Source of the DNA: Brachycybe producta
Taxonomy: Eukaryota > Arthropoda > Diplopoda > Playtdesmida > Andrognathidae
Reading direction: 5' to 3'
Assembly (NCBI GenBank): GCA_036925085.1
Contig: JAUPFP010000016.1
Location: 2,380,903-2,444,902, forward strand
DNA length: 64,000 nucleotides
The position numbers were made by a program, and so were the translations under genes. Shown one piece after another: positions 1 to 12,624 of this stretch (position 1 is the first letter of the stretch; every line of letters starts with the position of its first letter). The notes under the pieces are model-generated. The model was not told the DNA's origin, did not search any database, and was given only the letters and a program-made list of their open reading frames with translations.

Positions 1-1650
1 ACACTTTTTACACCTAAACTGACAATAGTACGCATAATAATAATAATTAATATACATATAATTTGTGAGGCATAATAAAAGGCTTTTTAAAAAAAAAAAT
101 CAAAAGAAACATCCCGAAATATATTTACAATAATGTTTTACATAAAAGTACTTGATTGCAGCAAATTAATTAACAAAGTATAAAACAAAATTCAATTATG
201 CCAAAAAAAAAGAGAATATATCAGAGCAGCACAACAACTACGATATATTAAATATGCAACTGAAAATTAGTAGGAATTTAATTTAAAAATTTGCAATTCT
301 TTTTTTTTTAACTTCATGTTATTTAAGCATGAAGATAAATTAAGTGCAAAATCATCTATCACATTTACAGTGTATAAAATAAAACAATAACCTCAAAATT
401 TAAGTTATTTTGTGTACAATTATCTAGATTTGGAGGGAATAATACATCAAGAAAGACCGTCCACTCAATTTCTAAGGTTTTTCGAGACCAATCGAGGGGA
501 AGAGCCCCCTGCCTGTTAGACCCCTAGAACCACGTGGATCAGCCTTACCATAACGAAAACTTTGAGTGCAAAAGACTCACTTATTTAAAATTTCCTGCGT
601 CGAAATGACAGATCGTGAAACTATCTAAATAATCAAAATCAAAAGATTTCGAGTCCAGTTCTGCCCTTCTGCTTTTCTACTTTGCCAAATTTGATCCAAT
701 AGAAAAAACTAATCAAAGGCCAATAACGTTTTTCGGTGTTTCTTTGAAAGTTAAACAACAAAAGAAATTTTCTGTCTATTTGTCCAAATTGAAAAAAGGG
801 AAGAAATGCTACAAAAGATATTACATTTGACCAGAGCCGTAACGAGAGAGAGGCGAGTGAGGCCCCCACTTTGGGCGCACAAAGTTTAGGAGCGCAGAGG
901 AACTTTATTACCTTAAGGTGAACAGCACCAAAGATAAATATGCGCTCACAAAATCATACAACGAGGCAACTGGTGGAAGAAGTTGCCAAACAGCCACAAG
1001 ATAACTACTACTAACGAGGCGTAAGTTATATTCTTGCATCGGGTGCAAAATTAGCTAGTTACGGCTCTGCATCTGACTATAAATTTACTTCGGAAACTTT
1101 ACCGAAATAAACTTTTTGCTCTCACAGTTGCTGCCCTCCTTTTTCCGCTAACACGCTAAATCACAACGTAAAATATTTCTCTAAAAGTTCTTATAAATTA
1201 ATTTCTATACTATCTTTCTTAACTCTTCATTTGAAGATTTCAACGTCTCTAAAAACCACAAAACCTGACATATTTACGAGGTTCATTCCTTTTATGCAGA
1301 CAAAACTGACTAGTTCAGTAACAAACGTATTATCAAAATTTCTTTATATTCTTTTTTACTTTTCTTCCCGAATAAATTTTTATAAAAACTTTCTTCCTAT
1401 CTATCTCATATGATAACTTCATATGTAAAATCGAGCCGTTCACATGACCTAAGAATCAACAATTATGCAATCAATTATGCAGTTAAACTATTTTCCTTTG
1501 CACCCTTTTTGACCAATCCGTTAACGAGTAACATCGAGTCGAGTGTTTCGACAGTATAAAAGTAAACAGTCGAAGGAACCACGAGTGATCACGAGGCGAG
1601 ATGACAGAAATTACAAAGAATCCAATAAGAAAACGATAAAAAATATCTGT
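1..1650. other. 3' flank and probable 3' UTR of the RhoGEF gene
   Basis: AT-rich sequence beyond the stop codon of the minus-strand RhoGEF gene. It probably holds that gene's 3' UTR, but I could not fix a polyadenylation site. The only structured element seen is the hAT-like MITE at 832-1069. The open frames here are short, low in complexity and have no recognisable domain. Confidence 0.5.
832..1069. mobile_element. hAT-like MITE with 8-bp target duplication
   Basis: Terminal inverted repeats CAGAGCCGTAACGAG (left) and CAGAGCCGTAACTAG (right, read on the other strand) bound a 238-bp non-coding unit. The flanking octamers are catttgac (824-831) and catctgac (1070-1077), 7 of 8 identical. An 8-bp duplication with CAG-starting ends is typical of hAT elements. 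No transposase is present, so it is non-autonomous. Confidence 0.75.
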
Positions 1651-2744
1651 TCACCGTTTTGTCTTCTTGTTGCTTCCAAAGTGAAACCACCCCGACGTGG
1701 TTTTCTTTTTGTTCGTACTTAAGAGCAGATTGGAAGGAAGGCTTCCCGACTTGGACGAAATTACGTACGGATCGGACCGTCCGTTTCTCCGATTCACGTT
1801 TTTTCTCTCTTTGTCTAAAGAAACAGACACATAACAATTTCAAATAGAATTCTTTTTGTTTTAATATAACTTTTTTTCTTGTCTGAATTAACCTTTTGGC
1901 CTCTTTGGATTTTTCCTATTTAGAACAACCATCATAGCTGTTTTCTTAGCGTTTTCTGTTACGACAAACCCTAAAAAATAACAACAACAAAATTACTGAA
2001 CTCTAAACTCTATGAATAAAAACTTTTCCATGTAATTTACACCCTAAGTCATTAAAACTACTGTAAGAGGAAAAAAAATCATAAATCACTGCTTATGTGA
2101 CAGTAAACCAGTAATTGGCAGTCACTGTATTTTCTTTACTATATAAAACAATGTTATTGAAATCATTCCCACCTTATTCATAAACGAAAACATATCAATT
2201 ATAATTATAATCAAATCACACAAACCTTGTCGCTGATCGTCTTCGACTCTCCACCTCTCATTATCGAAAGCTTTCATCCATCTCAACTTCTCTTCGGCCG
2301 TTCTCGTAGCAAAAACCAGCCATTTGTTTCTTCTACTGCAATACATTTTCCAAGCATTTTTTAACGTTAGACCAGTCGAAGGGTCTGCAAGTGTAAAGTC
2401 GAGTAGGATTAGAAGTTAAAGAAATGCAAACAAAACTACAAAGAAAATTAAAAACATTTCAGAACCTTTTCCATCAGGAATGTCAACGATTTCACAAGTA
2501 TCCATGTCGATACGACTTTTGTACGAGTACGAATTCCTTTTTATAAGATCCTAACCACAAATGACCACGACAAACGTTTAAAACATTTCAACCGACGACA
2601 AAAACGACAAATATTAACCTTTTTACAGATGATGATCTGATGATCGAATAGAAAGAAAGTGAAATCTCTCGACCAGGCTGCCGTCACTTTGCTAACGTCA
2701 GCCGAATGAATTAATTCAGAACTATGGTCCAACAGATTAGGTCC
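1651..2744 (-). CDS. ARHGEF4/9-like: RhoGEF PH domain and C-terminal exons
   Basis: Exons 2744-2619 (starts [14 protein letters not shown], includes [15 protein letters not shown]), 2550-2466 ([20 protein letters not shown]), 2384-2226 ([12 protein letters not shown] to [21 protein letters not shown]) and 1814-1651. The PH domain ends in the WMKAF helix typical of this family. The last exon was found through its acceptor ctgtttctttag and phase-1 junction; read in that frame it gives a basic, serine-rich tail ending [15 protein letters not shown], with stop TGA at 1653-1651. Asef and collybistin also end with an aromatic motif followed by basic residues, which supports this exon. Confidence 0.85.
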
Positions 2745-5700
2745 CTACAATAAAAAAGAACCATTACGTATATTTTTCAAGCTGAAAACACTCGTCAACC
2801 ATAAGGCAAAAAACATGGTATATTTCACTTGCCTCCCAATATTCTAAGGTTGTTTGCCAAGCAGCCAATTTCTCCAAACATTCCATCCGTCTCTTCCGTT
2901 CATTAATATACTGCGCCACACTACGCATCGTCTCCAAAGCTTCGGCAACGTGTGGATGATCGGGATGATCCGTTTTCGTATACTTCAGAAGTTCGCCCAA
3001 TTGTAAAGGATATTTGCATATCTTCTGAACTGGTGTCAAAAGAAAACCGTCAAGAGAAATGTCTATCATGTCTTGAAGTAAACGGCACGCCTAAAAACGA
3101 GACATTAGAAAATAAAAATAATGACACATTCGTTAAAAGGTGTATTAAAGATAAGTCAAATAAAAAGTGCGCCGTACTTCGAAAAAATGGGCATATTTAG
3201 GATTCGTATAAAGTTCCTGTAATTCGCTGACAGACTGAGGATGATTATTGCAGTACTCCGAGTACATCTCGAAACCTTCCCTCTGAAGAAATGAAAACGT
3301 TTGAATAAAATTAATTTATAGCATTGGGCGAGGAAATAAAAGATTTCACATGTCTAAATGACCAAAATTAAATGAATTAACATTTATTTTAAGTAAAATA
3401 AAATTACTTTTATGTGGACTAAAATTAACTGAAGTGATCGCTATATAAATGAATAAGAACTAATTTTTCAAAAGTTGTAATTATCATTTCCGGCACCTTT
3501 TCCCGCAGTAAGCAGGGTCGGCCTTACGGGTTCTAGCTCTCCACTTCTTTCAATTTTGTGCGAATCTCCTAGAGGCCCCCACATCCCGTTCCGTTCCAGG
3601 CTTGTTTGGGCCTTCCTCTACAATTTTAACCCCCAGGACCAAACTGATCATCTGTTTCTGCAGCTCATCCTCACCACTCCTAAATTACATGCCCAAACCA
3701 ACACAGCCTATTTTCCTGCATCTTTTCTACTCATTTTTTTTTTAAAAGTACCTTAAGTAAAAGTTAAATAAAGTAGTTTAAAAGCTTTTATAAAATAGCT
3801 GAAATAATGCAAAATAAAAAAAGCATTCGTAAAAAACTGAAATAAAGTTTCTTAAATAAAAAAGTTTCAACTGTTATGAAATCCTTTCGAAAATAACTTA
3901 AGTAATAGTTGATTTAAAAAATAACATAAATAAATTACTTTGTGGATCAAAATTAACTGAAATATTATCATCATTTACATAACGAAGTACAAATTTCAAA
4001 AGTTTAAAAAGTAACCAAATCGCTTTTATGTAGCTAGAAATAAGCTGAAGTAATCCTTATTTAAATAACGAGAAACTAATTTTTCAAGAATAACTGAGGC
4101 AAGTTAAGTTCAAAAGTAACTTAGGTAAAAACGTGCTAAGAAAAAATTTAATGACAACATCTTTAAAAATAAACTTTTTTTAAGCACAATCTTTTTTTTT
4201 TTTAAAATGCTTTTCTAACTGCAACAAATAGTACATTTTTAAATATATCATTTCTGGCAATTCTCTTAGCACCGTCCATTATTATTTTAGTTTCGTTACA
4301 AACTTGGATTCATTTTCTCAAAAGTTGCTACTCAAAAGCTCAAAGATTAAGAAAAAAAGTTACTTCAAATTACTTGAAATAAACAAAAAAAAAGGTTAAA
4401 CTTTGCTTAAATCTTGCGTTAATCTACGATCAAATTACTGCCGAATTATTTTTCAAAATAGCTGCAAAATGAAATTACAACTTTTCCATTAAAGTTTTTT
4501 GAAAAAATAGATGACAACTGCCATTCAGTTTGGTGCGTAATGATATTAGTGTTATTAACATGCAAAAAACAAAACACGAACGAATAAGAAAATATAAGAA
4601 AACTATAAGACACTTACATGTTCAGTAAAACACGAACCGATCTGACTTAAATGAGGTTGTTCCCAGTTGATACATTGTTCTAATTTAGAAACAAATTCAC
4701 TTTGAAAGGTGTAAAGCTGTTCGATGTTTGCAAAAATCGTGTTGACTCTGTCTTCGGGGAACATATCCGTCCTTTTACGAACCTCTTTTAAATAACCCTA
4801 ACGACGAAACAAACAAGTGAAGCTGATCATAAGAAACGAGCCGAATCACATTCGAAAAAACTAAATAGTAGCCAGCCAGTCACCTCACAGACGTCTTTCA
4901 AATGCCGCACAAAATCCTTCTCTGTCGACACAATCTCCATGATGACGTTGATCCGAACTTGATCGTTGCTTAAAAGGCTGACCGTCGTCTTGCGATTGGA
5001 CTGCGGACGAAGGGTGCCGTCGTTCATCTTGGCCACACAGTCTTCCACGGTGTCCTCCTGATTGACTCGAGCCTGAGGTTTTTTAAAACATCGGTAAGTT
5101 AATTGTTACGCCAAAATCCGTAAGAAAATCTAGAATTAAATCACTAACTCTGACAAACGGTGCAGGAAACCATCCCGCTCTGTTTCCAACGACACCCCAC
5201 CACCATTCACTGTCGGTATCGTCGAGAACTTCGATCAAATCACCGGCTTTAAAGGCTAGTTCTTCGGCATCCATCGTAACGTGGTCCCAAAGAGCTTCAG
5301 CATAAACAATCGGCTCGGAATACTGAAAAAAAAAAATAACAAATTACCGTTGTATTCTTTCGTAATTCGACACAGTAGCAAAAAAATATACAAAAACGTT
5401 TATTTTTAAACAAACAGTTAAAAAATTTCAAAGTTTATTTGAATTATACAGCAATACCATCTAGTGCCATCTTTTTAATTAGCTAGAAGAGTTGCCAACT
5501 TAAGTACAAGAAAATATGAAAAAAATTACTTCGAGCCGATGTCGACAGCTTCTATGAGAACCGTTTCCGTTAGAGTCACCGTTTTCAAGATCGGAACAGA
5601 TCTCCTCGTCAGACGAAGCTGCACTGAGGTCGTTAATGAGATCCTCTTGATCCGACAGACCTCCGGGAGCTTGATTTATCGATCCCATCCCGTCCAATTT

Positions 5701-7663
5701 CTCCATTTCGAGCGGTTGACTTACCGACCGCCTTAGATTGCTACGTCCTTTCGACCAGCGAAGAGTTGGACTCTTTCGATGACGACGAACTATGACGGCA
5801 GGAGGAAAATTGGTCATCTCCTAAGCGAATTCATTCAACATGTAAATTATAAATGTTAACAAAAAACAAAACAAAAATGCGTTACGAAAAGTACGTTTGT
5901 CGAAGAAGCGAAACGTCTTCCGATGACGCTGTTTCTGAGATGGGTACTGTGACGTCCGCTTCCATCGATTTCACTTCCTCCATTCCTCGAGTCCTGAAAA
6001 TATCGAAATTTGCATAGGTCAGTTTTGAGTTCAATTCACAATTTATATTTCAAGATAACAAATTGACAATAAAGTTATTTGCCATTAATATTGATCCATT
6101 CAAAGATCCTTGCTCCTGAAACAACGGCCGCTTTGACTTCTCGAATCGCAACGAAGTGGATTTCGCACGACGGCGTAGCAATTGAGGACTGATCGTAACA
6201 CAGGCTGGATAAACGTTTGGCCGAGCGTGGATCGTTGGCAACGGTGTCGAAGAACCACTCATCGGTTTACAGTTAACTGTATCCTAAATAAATAATACAA
6301 TTAAGAAAATGGGCCTTTGGTACACAGTCGCAATGTATTTTCTATAGACGCCAACCTTGGCGCACAGGCGACTTTTGAATGAAAGTCGCCTGTGTTGCCA
6401 AAAAGTTTAAAAACACACAAATGAAATGGATTAATTAATTACTTCCGACTGTGAATTGAGACTATTACAGCTCGTCGTCAACCCGTTCAATTCTGGCGTG
6501 CTGATAGCCGTCGAACCGTCATCTTTAACTTCTCTCTTTCCTCGATCTTTCTTCGACGCTTTGTCCTTTCTCTCCTTGGATGACCGCCAAACGATGGGAC
6601 CGAGTCGGAAAACGGTTTCACCGCCGTCACTACTATCTGTAGCACTCATATCACTGATGCTCGACTGATTATGATTCAAAGAACCACTTCCGACATTACA
6701 GTTCCGTACTTCATCTCCAGTACCATTTCCAACATCGGAATCACTCCTATCGCCCAAATACGACGAAAAACTGGCGTGCCGACAAGATTTCGACACTGAT
6801 GTTGGCGAGTCGGCATCTTTCACCTTCTTGTAAAACCTGGCAGAGAAACTCTTACGAAACTTTTGAAGAACACCTTCGACCGAACCGCCAGGAACCTTAG
6901 AATTAGGATTACGCATAGATGAAAATCGCGAAAAAAGATTTCCGTGAGCGGAATGACAATCGGACATGACGGCAGATAAGACCGGAGTTGCCGGATGAAC
7001 ACGAATTATGGTGTTCATACCGGGAGAAATGCTCTCGGGATCGAGAGCGCAAGATTTTGCCTGAACTAATCGTTCGACGTCTTGTTCCGAACATATCTGC
7101 GACCAAGGACGACGAAGATCTCCTTCCGAAACCCAAGCGTCCACTCTACTGTCCACAAACACTGGAGAACTTGTGGCTTTTATCCGTCTTACGCATTTCG
7201 GTACCGTCCTTTCTCCCATGACCTTGTACGGCCGCGAAGAAGAGGCACAACAACCGGACGAGGGCACCACCAAAACACTGTCAGAACCGTTTTCTCCCAT
7301 GTTAACGACTTGCTTCTCGTCACAAGATACGACTTTTCCGTCAACATCGTTATCCTCGTACGCAGGCACCGAACATTCTTCGGCATCCCCATCTTGACGT
7401 TGTTCCAGCTCCTCTCGTTCCTTCTGCTTTTGCAGCAGCTCCGTTTCATTCTTAACATTGTCGACACTTTCAGTGTCACCTTCTACTACATCTTCAACAC
7501 ATTCCTTCTTCAAAGATCCAACTTCCTCATCTTCCGTATTGAGAACTGTGTCTACATCGTCATCACAGACACTCCTACCGTTTACTACTTCGCTGGCCAC
7601 TTCGTCCACTTCCTCACTGTCCAAAGGTGATTTTGTATGATCAGACTGTGAAACTGTAAACTC
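1651..7663 (-). CDS. ARHGEF4/9-like: Rho guanine-nucleotide exchange factor, SH3-DH-PH (Asef/collybistin family), multi-exon
   Basis: Thirteen coding exons on the minus strand, 5' to 3': 7663-6443, 6283-~6068, 5993-5895, 5820-5530, 5322-5149, 5072-4884, 4797-4618, 3282-3178, 3090-2833, 2744-2619, 2550-2466, 2384-2226, 1814-1651. All junctions keep frame and give about 1,088 residues. Nearly all introns are GT-AG; one is GC-AG. The protein has a long acidic/serine-rich N-terminal part, then SH3, DH and PH domains and a short basic tail. In the family this protein activates Rac1/Cdc42-type GTPases at the membrane, and the SH3 domain autoinhibits the DH domain. The SH3-DH-PH order separates it from most other RhoGEFs. 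The 5' end is open: the first exon placed starts with an acceptor site (phase 0), so coding exons lie further upstream. The 3' boundary of the exon ending near 6068 is uncertain, with an alternative GC donor at 6083. Confidence 0.88.
2833..5072 (-). CDS. ARHGEF4/9-like: RhoGEF DH (catalytic) domain exons
   Basis: Four exons: 5072-4884, 4797-4618, 3282-3178 and 3090-2833. They encode the Dbl-homology helices. CR1 is [19 protein letters not shown], followed by GYLKEVRKR and the IFANIEQLY helix. Then come MYSEYCNN and, in CR3, [20 protein letters not shown]. The DH surface binds nucleotide-free Rho-family GTPase and drives GDP release. The last exon ends GAG before GCAAGT, a GC-AG donor, whose use is required to join WE to [14 protein letters not shown], the conserved DH-PH junction. 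The 1.3-kb intron 3283-4617 contains only AT-rich sequence. Confidence 0.92.
5149..5322 (-). CDS. ARHGEF4/9-like: RhoGEF SH3 domain exon
   Basis: 58 codons. The sequence has the SH3 hallmarks in order: ALWDH (ALYDY position), the acidic RT-loop run [11 protein letters not shown], the WWWG tryptophan cluster, and GWFPAPFV at the C-terminal end. This is very close to the SH3 of Asef and collybistin. Acceptor tttcag, donor GTTAGT; it joins in phase 0 to the exon starting ARVNQED, the conserved linker into the DH domain. Confidence 0.93.
5530..6283 (-). CDS. ARHGEF4/9-like: RhoGEF linker exons before the SH3 domain
   Basis: Three exons, 6283-~6068, 5993-5895 and 5820-5530, all phase 0. They encode a basic segment with [20 protein letters not shown], a 33-codon exon ending SSTN, and a 97-codon exon with [20 protein letters not shown] followed by an acidic stretch. 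Two similar motifs, [16 protein letters not shown] and [16 protein letters not shown], occur in successive exons and look like an internal duplication of a basic S/T-L-R-[FW]-x-K motif. The first exon's donor is weak (GTCAAT), and a GC donor 15 nt upstream would also hold frame. Confidence 0.7.
6443..7663 (-). CDS. ARHGEF4/9-like: RhoGEF large N-terminal exon (407 codons)
   Basis: Acceptor at the pyrimidine-rich end of ttttatcgaaaccag, then an open frame starting [13 protein letters not shown]. The donor is GTAATT after SQSE. Composition is acidic and serine-rich, with no folded domain recognised: many E/D runs in the first 120 residues, then basic/serine stretches such as MRNPNSK and [11 protein letters not shown] that look like phosphorylation or membrane-binding segments. 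Asef-type proteins have long, poorly conserved N-terminal regions that carry the APC-binding segment; I did not recognise that segment here. It splices in phase 0 into the exon beginning [12 protein letters not shown]. Confidence 0.8.
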
Positions 7664-9364
7664 CTGGTTTCGATAAAAAAAAAGAAAGAAAAGGAACAAT
7701 TAGAACAAAATTACATAAAATAATTGTATCAATAAAAAAAACCTCCATAAGCCACATTTGTTTGTCTTAAAATGAACTTTTTGTTTATTGCTTGTCACAA
7801 ATCCCTACATTTTATGAGCCAAGCCTCTCTCGTAGCATTTCAATGATTCATTTGTAAATGCCTGTGCATTTTTCAAGAAATAAAATTCGCTGGCCATATA
7901 AATTTTCACCACAATGATATGCTACTTACTACTTTTAAGTCAAACATCAAGAAGGAAACTTTAAAACTTGATACCTTGTTTTTCAACTTGAACCTTCATA
8001 AAAAGATACCAAACACAGCAAACCCCTGTTTTAATGAGCACCTCATTGAAAACGAGTTTTTCTATATTGGAACCCTGCACAGAGGAGTTAAAATTGAAGT
8101 TCAAGTGCAAAGTGTTTTCTTGAATTCGAGCCTTACAGTTGGGGGAAAATATCAAACAAATTCAAGAGAGGTTGTTATTACTAGATGACGTTGAAACCCA
8201 GTCCCTTAATTTCATAAATCTGACTAAACTTTACCTTAGGTGATGAATTTTTTTTATTTTTTACAGTATTTGAATTCATTTTTCAATTTATTTCTTAAAT
8301 TACTTCCCCCATTTTAATTCTCATTAAACAAAACTTAAATAATAGTAAACTTAAACATAATGTCATTTTTTAAAATCTCAAAATAACATCCATTAAATAG
8401 CCACAGTCCATATCTACATGTAGGTGTTGAAATAACTTCATGATGATATTTTTTTATTAATAAACTTATGGCATTTATAATCCATAAAATTGAAAATTAT
8501 ATCAATTTTAAATTGGCATAAAAAGTTTATTTAAATTATTTTTTAGTAAAAATTTGTCACCATATGTTCGTTTACCCCTCGAGTTTCAAATGAATCTCAA
8601 AATTATTTTCTAACTGTGTTTATAATAACTGTTTTGCTCCACTTTGCTACCCTAGAAAGCCATCTTAAAGGTTTCAAAATTAGTATTTATTTACTTTTCA
8701 CAAAGGACTTTGAACAAAAAAGTGACTACACGTAATTAACGAGTAATTTTCCAGCCACAAAAAACGCCTTAAACAAAATGCAGTAATACACAAACCATCA
8801 GGAGGCCCCCTACTGAAGAGCTGACTAACTAGAGCTCAACAAATTAGCTTCTAAAATAAATTCTAAAATACAAACAATGAAATTTAGAAGACAAGAGGAC
8901 TCTTAGAGCCCTCTTGAGCTCTAGTAGTTTAGCCTAGAATGTTCTAATCCGGACAAAACTAGTTCTAGAAGCTAGTCTTTATCTCAAGCCCAAACGTGTG
9001 TAACGTACGGACCAGGCTCTGATTTTATCAGGCCCATGAGGACTTTTCCAAATTTCACTGAATCTGGCCCGCCAGCGTATTTCCAGAACTCATCCATTGG
9101 ACGAGAATAACGGATTCACATCTAGAAAACACTTTGCGCGTCGCAACTTCGGTTATTTTCTCCGAACGGAACATTGACTGTATTGTGAGAGACATGAAGT
9201 TCCAAAGGAAAAGCGAACTTTAAAAATGATATTCATTAAAATAAACATCATATGGTATGGCCTGAAGATATATTTAAAATTGGCTTATCCAGCCCACGCT
9301 CTTAATTAAGTTGCACATGCCAAGTTTTCTGAAACATACTGTAGGCCTAATTAAGTTCTGTCAT

Positions 9365-9540
9365 TGGGTGCGTTCAGTTACTCACAGCACGGCAAGCTTG
9401 AGCAATTTGCGTTAAAGAGGAAACTGTTGATATAAAAACTTCCGGCGATCTTTGAAATGTACAGTGTTTCTATTTTGATACAATGCGAACTTTAGAAAAT
9501 GCTTTTTAAAAAAAAAAAGCTGAGTAACTGAACGCACCCA
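9365..9540. mobile_element. MITE with 20-bp perfect inverted ends
   Basis: The ends are TGGGTGCGTTCAGTTACTCA at 9365-9384 and its exact complement at 9521-9540, enclosing a 176-bp non-coding unit. No convincing target duplication was seen, so the superfamily is open (hAT or PIF/Harbinger type). Confidence 0.7.
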
Positions 9541-11060
9541 CAGTATTTGGAAAACACTGGACACAATGGACAATTTATCTGTACTTTTTAGCCAGTCGCA
9601 TTTATTCGTTTAGTTCTTTTTTTTTTTGGCCAGTAGCCACCAAAAATAAAATCTATGGGTAGGCCTACTGTAATCAAATTTCGTGATCCAATGTGTATAG
9701 GGCCTCTCCCCCCCCCCCCTTATGTGTAATTCCAGCCTGGCACCACATGGTGGCATCATTGTTTAAACTGTAGCGTGCAAAAAGTAGATAGATCTATCTG
9801 AGAAGTGTTTGTCTCTCCATTACTTTTGCAAATGATATTTGTGTAATTTGCCATTTAATCCGACCAAATAGAAAATGTTCTTTTGAAGAAAAGAACTTCA
9901 TTCAATGCAATGAATGCAAGTGAATTACACAAATGAAAATCGAAAAAATAAACCTGGAGTTGAAACAAGATGTGGCAGCGCGAATCAAATTACCATCTGG
10001 CAGCTGTATAACAGGCTATATAATAAAACCGGTACTCATGGTTAAGGTTTCCCCCCCCCCACCCCCGGTTCTAAGGCATAAATCCAAGAACAGAACAGCA
10101 CTTCAACTTGAACCCTCAAAACAGGATTCCTAATTATTAATATTACTCCATAAAATAGTACTTTTCAATGTTGGAACTCTGTACAGAAAGGGAGAGAGAG
10201 AGAGTTCAAGTTGAAATTCAAGAACCAAGTCTTACATATTGAATTTAAGGCCTAAGTTTTTCTTAGGTTAATTTTTTTTTTCGACCTCGAAATTTGAACA
10301 CGTTGTAGAAAATTTAAAGACTCTGAAATTTTTTTCTCTTCACCTGAAGTAAAACTTCCTTTTCGTTTGTTCTCTTGATGAAGTGACGTCAAAAGCAATT
10401 TGACACGAATATAATCAACTCATAAAAACAGCCCTGTTCAGCTTCATGAAGGGCAGGCATACACACGTTTAACAGGAAGTAATTCAGCTTAGAAACATTC
10501 CTAATAATAACATTAATATATTCTCTTATTTGCAAACTTAAGATTAATTTTTTAAATAAAACTCATATTAGTGGATGATCCAAACAAGTATTATTAAAAA
10601 TGTATGGCAAACATATGCAATTTTGGCAATGTCAATATAAACTTTCGACCTGAGCTACACATTTTCACCTTTAACCCAATGTCCAAAAGGTTCAAAGTGA
10701 GAATTTATACTATAGCAACTTTTCATTCAAACTTCAAAGCAATAAAACCAGCATTAAGACATGAAACTGCAGATGAAATTGATGAAACTTTCTTTTTAAA
10801 CTTGTGTGTGTGTGTGATTCAGCTGTACCAAGTTTTAAACGGTTCGCTGGTAAACAGCCAATCAGAAATGAGCTGAAAATGATATCAGAAATTTGAAGCA
10901 AAATTTGATTGAATGTTAATAGTGTGTGATATGCAATTTGAAGTTACATGTCAAGTTTTTTAAATTCCATTTTGATATTTTATTTTACATATTTTTGCAA
11001 TTCAACTTACAATGTAACTTGTGATGTGACTTGCAACTAGAACTTTGTAATAAACTACTA

Positions 11061-11424
11061 TATCACGCATGAAACTAGATTTACAACCTAGTTTTCAAAA
11101 CTTCCGTTTGTGTCCACATTGTGGAAGTTCATCAACTGGAAGTCATGAAATCGGAAATTCATTTAAAGTTTTGATGTGATTTCCGGCATACAGTCTGATT
11201 GGCTGTTTGTCAGAAAGTTTCATAAAAAGCCTCTCAAGTTATTCAATGAGACTGAGTCTCACACTAGTTGAAAAGAAAGTTTATCAATGTCATATCCAGC
11301 AACAAAGAAGTTGCATGTCACATTGCAAGTTCTATTGCATCAAAGTTGCTAGTATGATAAGGACTTAAGTAAAAACTGGAGAAAACTTACAAAACTAGTC
11401 GTAAAACTAGTTTCATGTGTGATA
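11061..11424. mobile_element. TA-flanked MITE, 364 bp
   Basis: Inverted ends TATCACGCATGAAACTAG (11061-11078) and its near complement (11407-11424). Each end is bordered by a TA dinucleotide (11059-11060, 11425-11426), as in Tc1/mariner-type insertions. Similarity between the arms continues inward, imperfectly, for about 15 bp more. No coding capacity. Confidence 0.6.
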
Positions 11425-11909
11425 TAGACTGTGTACTACAAGGAGTTTGTTGCAAGTCTCGTCGAAAATTGAATAGCATGTTTCATTCAAGTGGCATTAG
11501 AATTTAGAAATGAAGCCAATTGGCAAAATGTCAGCGTTCCAGACGGACAGACAAAATGGGTCTTTATGAGACTTATTAAAGTTTTAGTAAAGCACACTTA
11601 ACTTTCTACAACCTAAAACCACAGGCCAAACCATTTATTATGAATTATTCAAACCTGTAGGGCCTACAGATAGATGATGACTTTCTTCCAACATCAAAAA
11701 CACTTCAATAATGCAAGTCTTTTGAAATTAAGAGAAAGTAAGAAAAACCTTTCTTTGTTTGTATCTTTATTCATCATCACAGGATTGTTTTGCTCAACTG
11801 AACGCAAACAAATACAATCAAACAAGCCTCCTCCTCCGATATAATTAATAGAGAATGATTCCAAACACGTTTCGAAAAAGGAAAATCTAGATCACAAGAA
11901 CATCCACGA

Positions 11910-11922
11910 ATAATAATAATAA

Positions 11923-11991
<69 letters not shown>

Positions 11992-12006
11992 TAATAATAA
12001 TAATAA
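11910..12006. repeat. AAT trinucleotide microsatellite
   Basis: About 97 bp of AAT repeats, interrupted at regular intervals by AAAAAT. Confidence 0.95.
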
Positions 12007-12066
12007 CTGAAACATTTCAACCGCAATTCAACTCTGAACAGGAAACGATGTTTTCACTTTGAGACT

Positions 12067-12117
12067 TATTAGAAATGGGCGCCAATAGACTACTATTATT
12101 GGCGCCCATTTCTAATA
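12067..12117. repeat. Perfect 21-bp inverted repeat
   Basis: Arms 12067-12087 and 12097-12117 are exact complements around a 9-bp loop. Each arm contains the core ATGGGCGCCAATA. It could be a small fold-back element or a hairpin. Confidence 0.8.
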
Positions 12118-12624
12118 ATTTAATGACAACAACGCTAGAAGAATACAAAATTAACCTCCTATTCAAAGAACCAAAGAAAACCTAATCGAAAAAACTTCCA
12201 AGAAAAAACCATTCTATTAGAATTATTCCAATCAATATATAACACCACCACCACCTTCATTGTAAATTTTACTAATCCATATCCTGTACATCTTTGGAAA
12301 TACTGTATTTAAAAGCAGCGACACAATTTCAAGTCTCAAGGTAAGGAAGGCACAAAAAAAAAGACATAAGAAATATTTCATTTGTTGACATCCTAAGGAA
12401 AAGTTGACAACTTAATTCCCGTTGGATATTCTTTAAGAACACGACACACAACTACATCGTTTTTCACAGACACACACACTCACACCGAATAAAAGCTTCC
12501 AAAGACATAATAAACAAACTAGAAATGGCATTTGTGACGTCAACCCAATTGACGGTTTAGTTTATTATGTTACCGTCAAAGTGGAAAAATCAGTTATTCT
12601 GCAAAAATTACTAGACAAAGTTTA

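Noticed and set aside
1589-1843. 84-codon minus-strand ORF over the last RhoGEF exon
   Set aside because: It is in a different frame from the one demanded by the phase-1 splice junction; the real tail reads in the other frame.
3510-3610. Possible hAT end agggtcggccttacggg inside a RhoGEF intron
   Set aside because: Only one end was seen and no inverted partner or target duplication was found.
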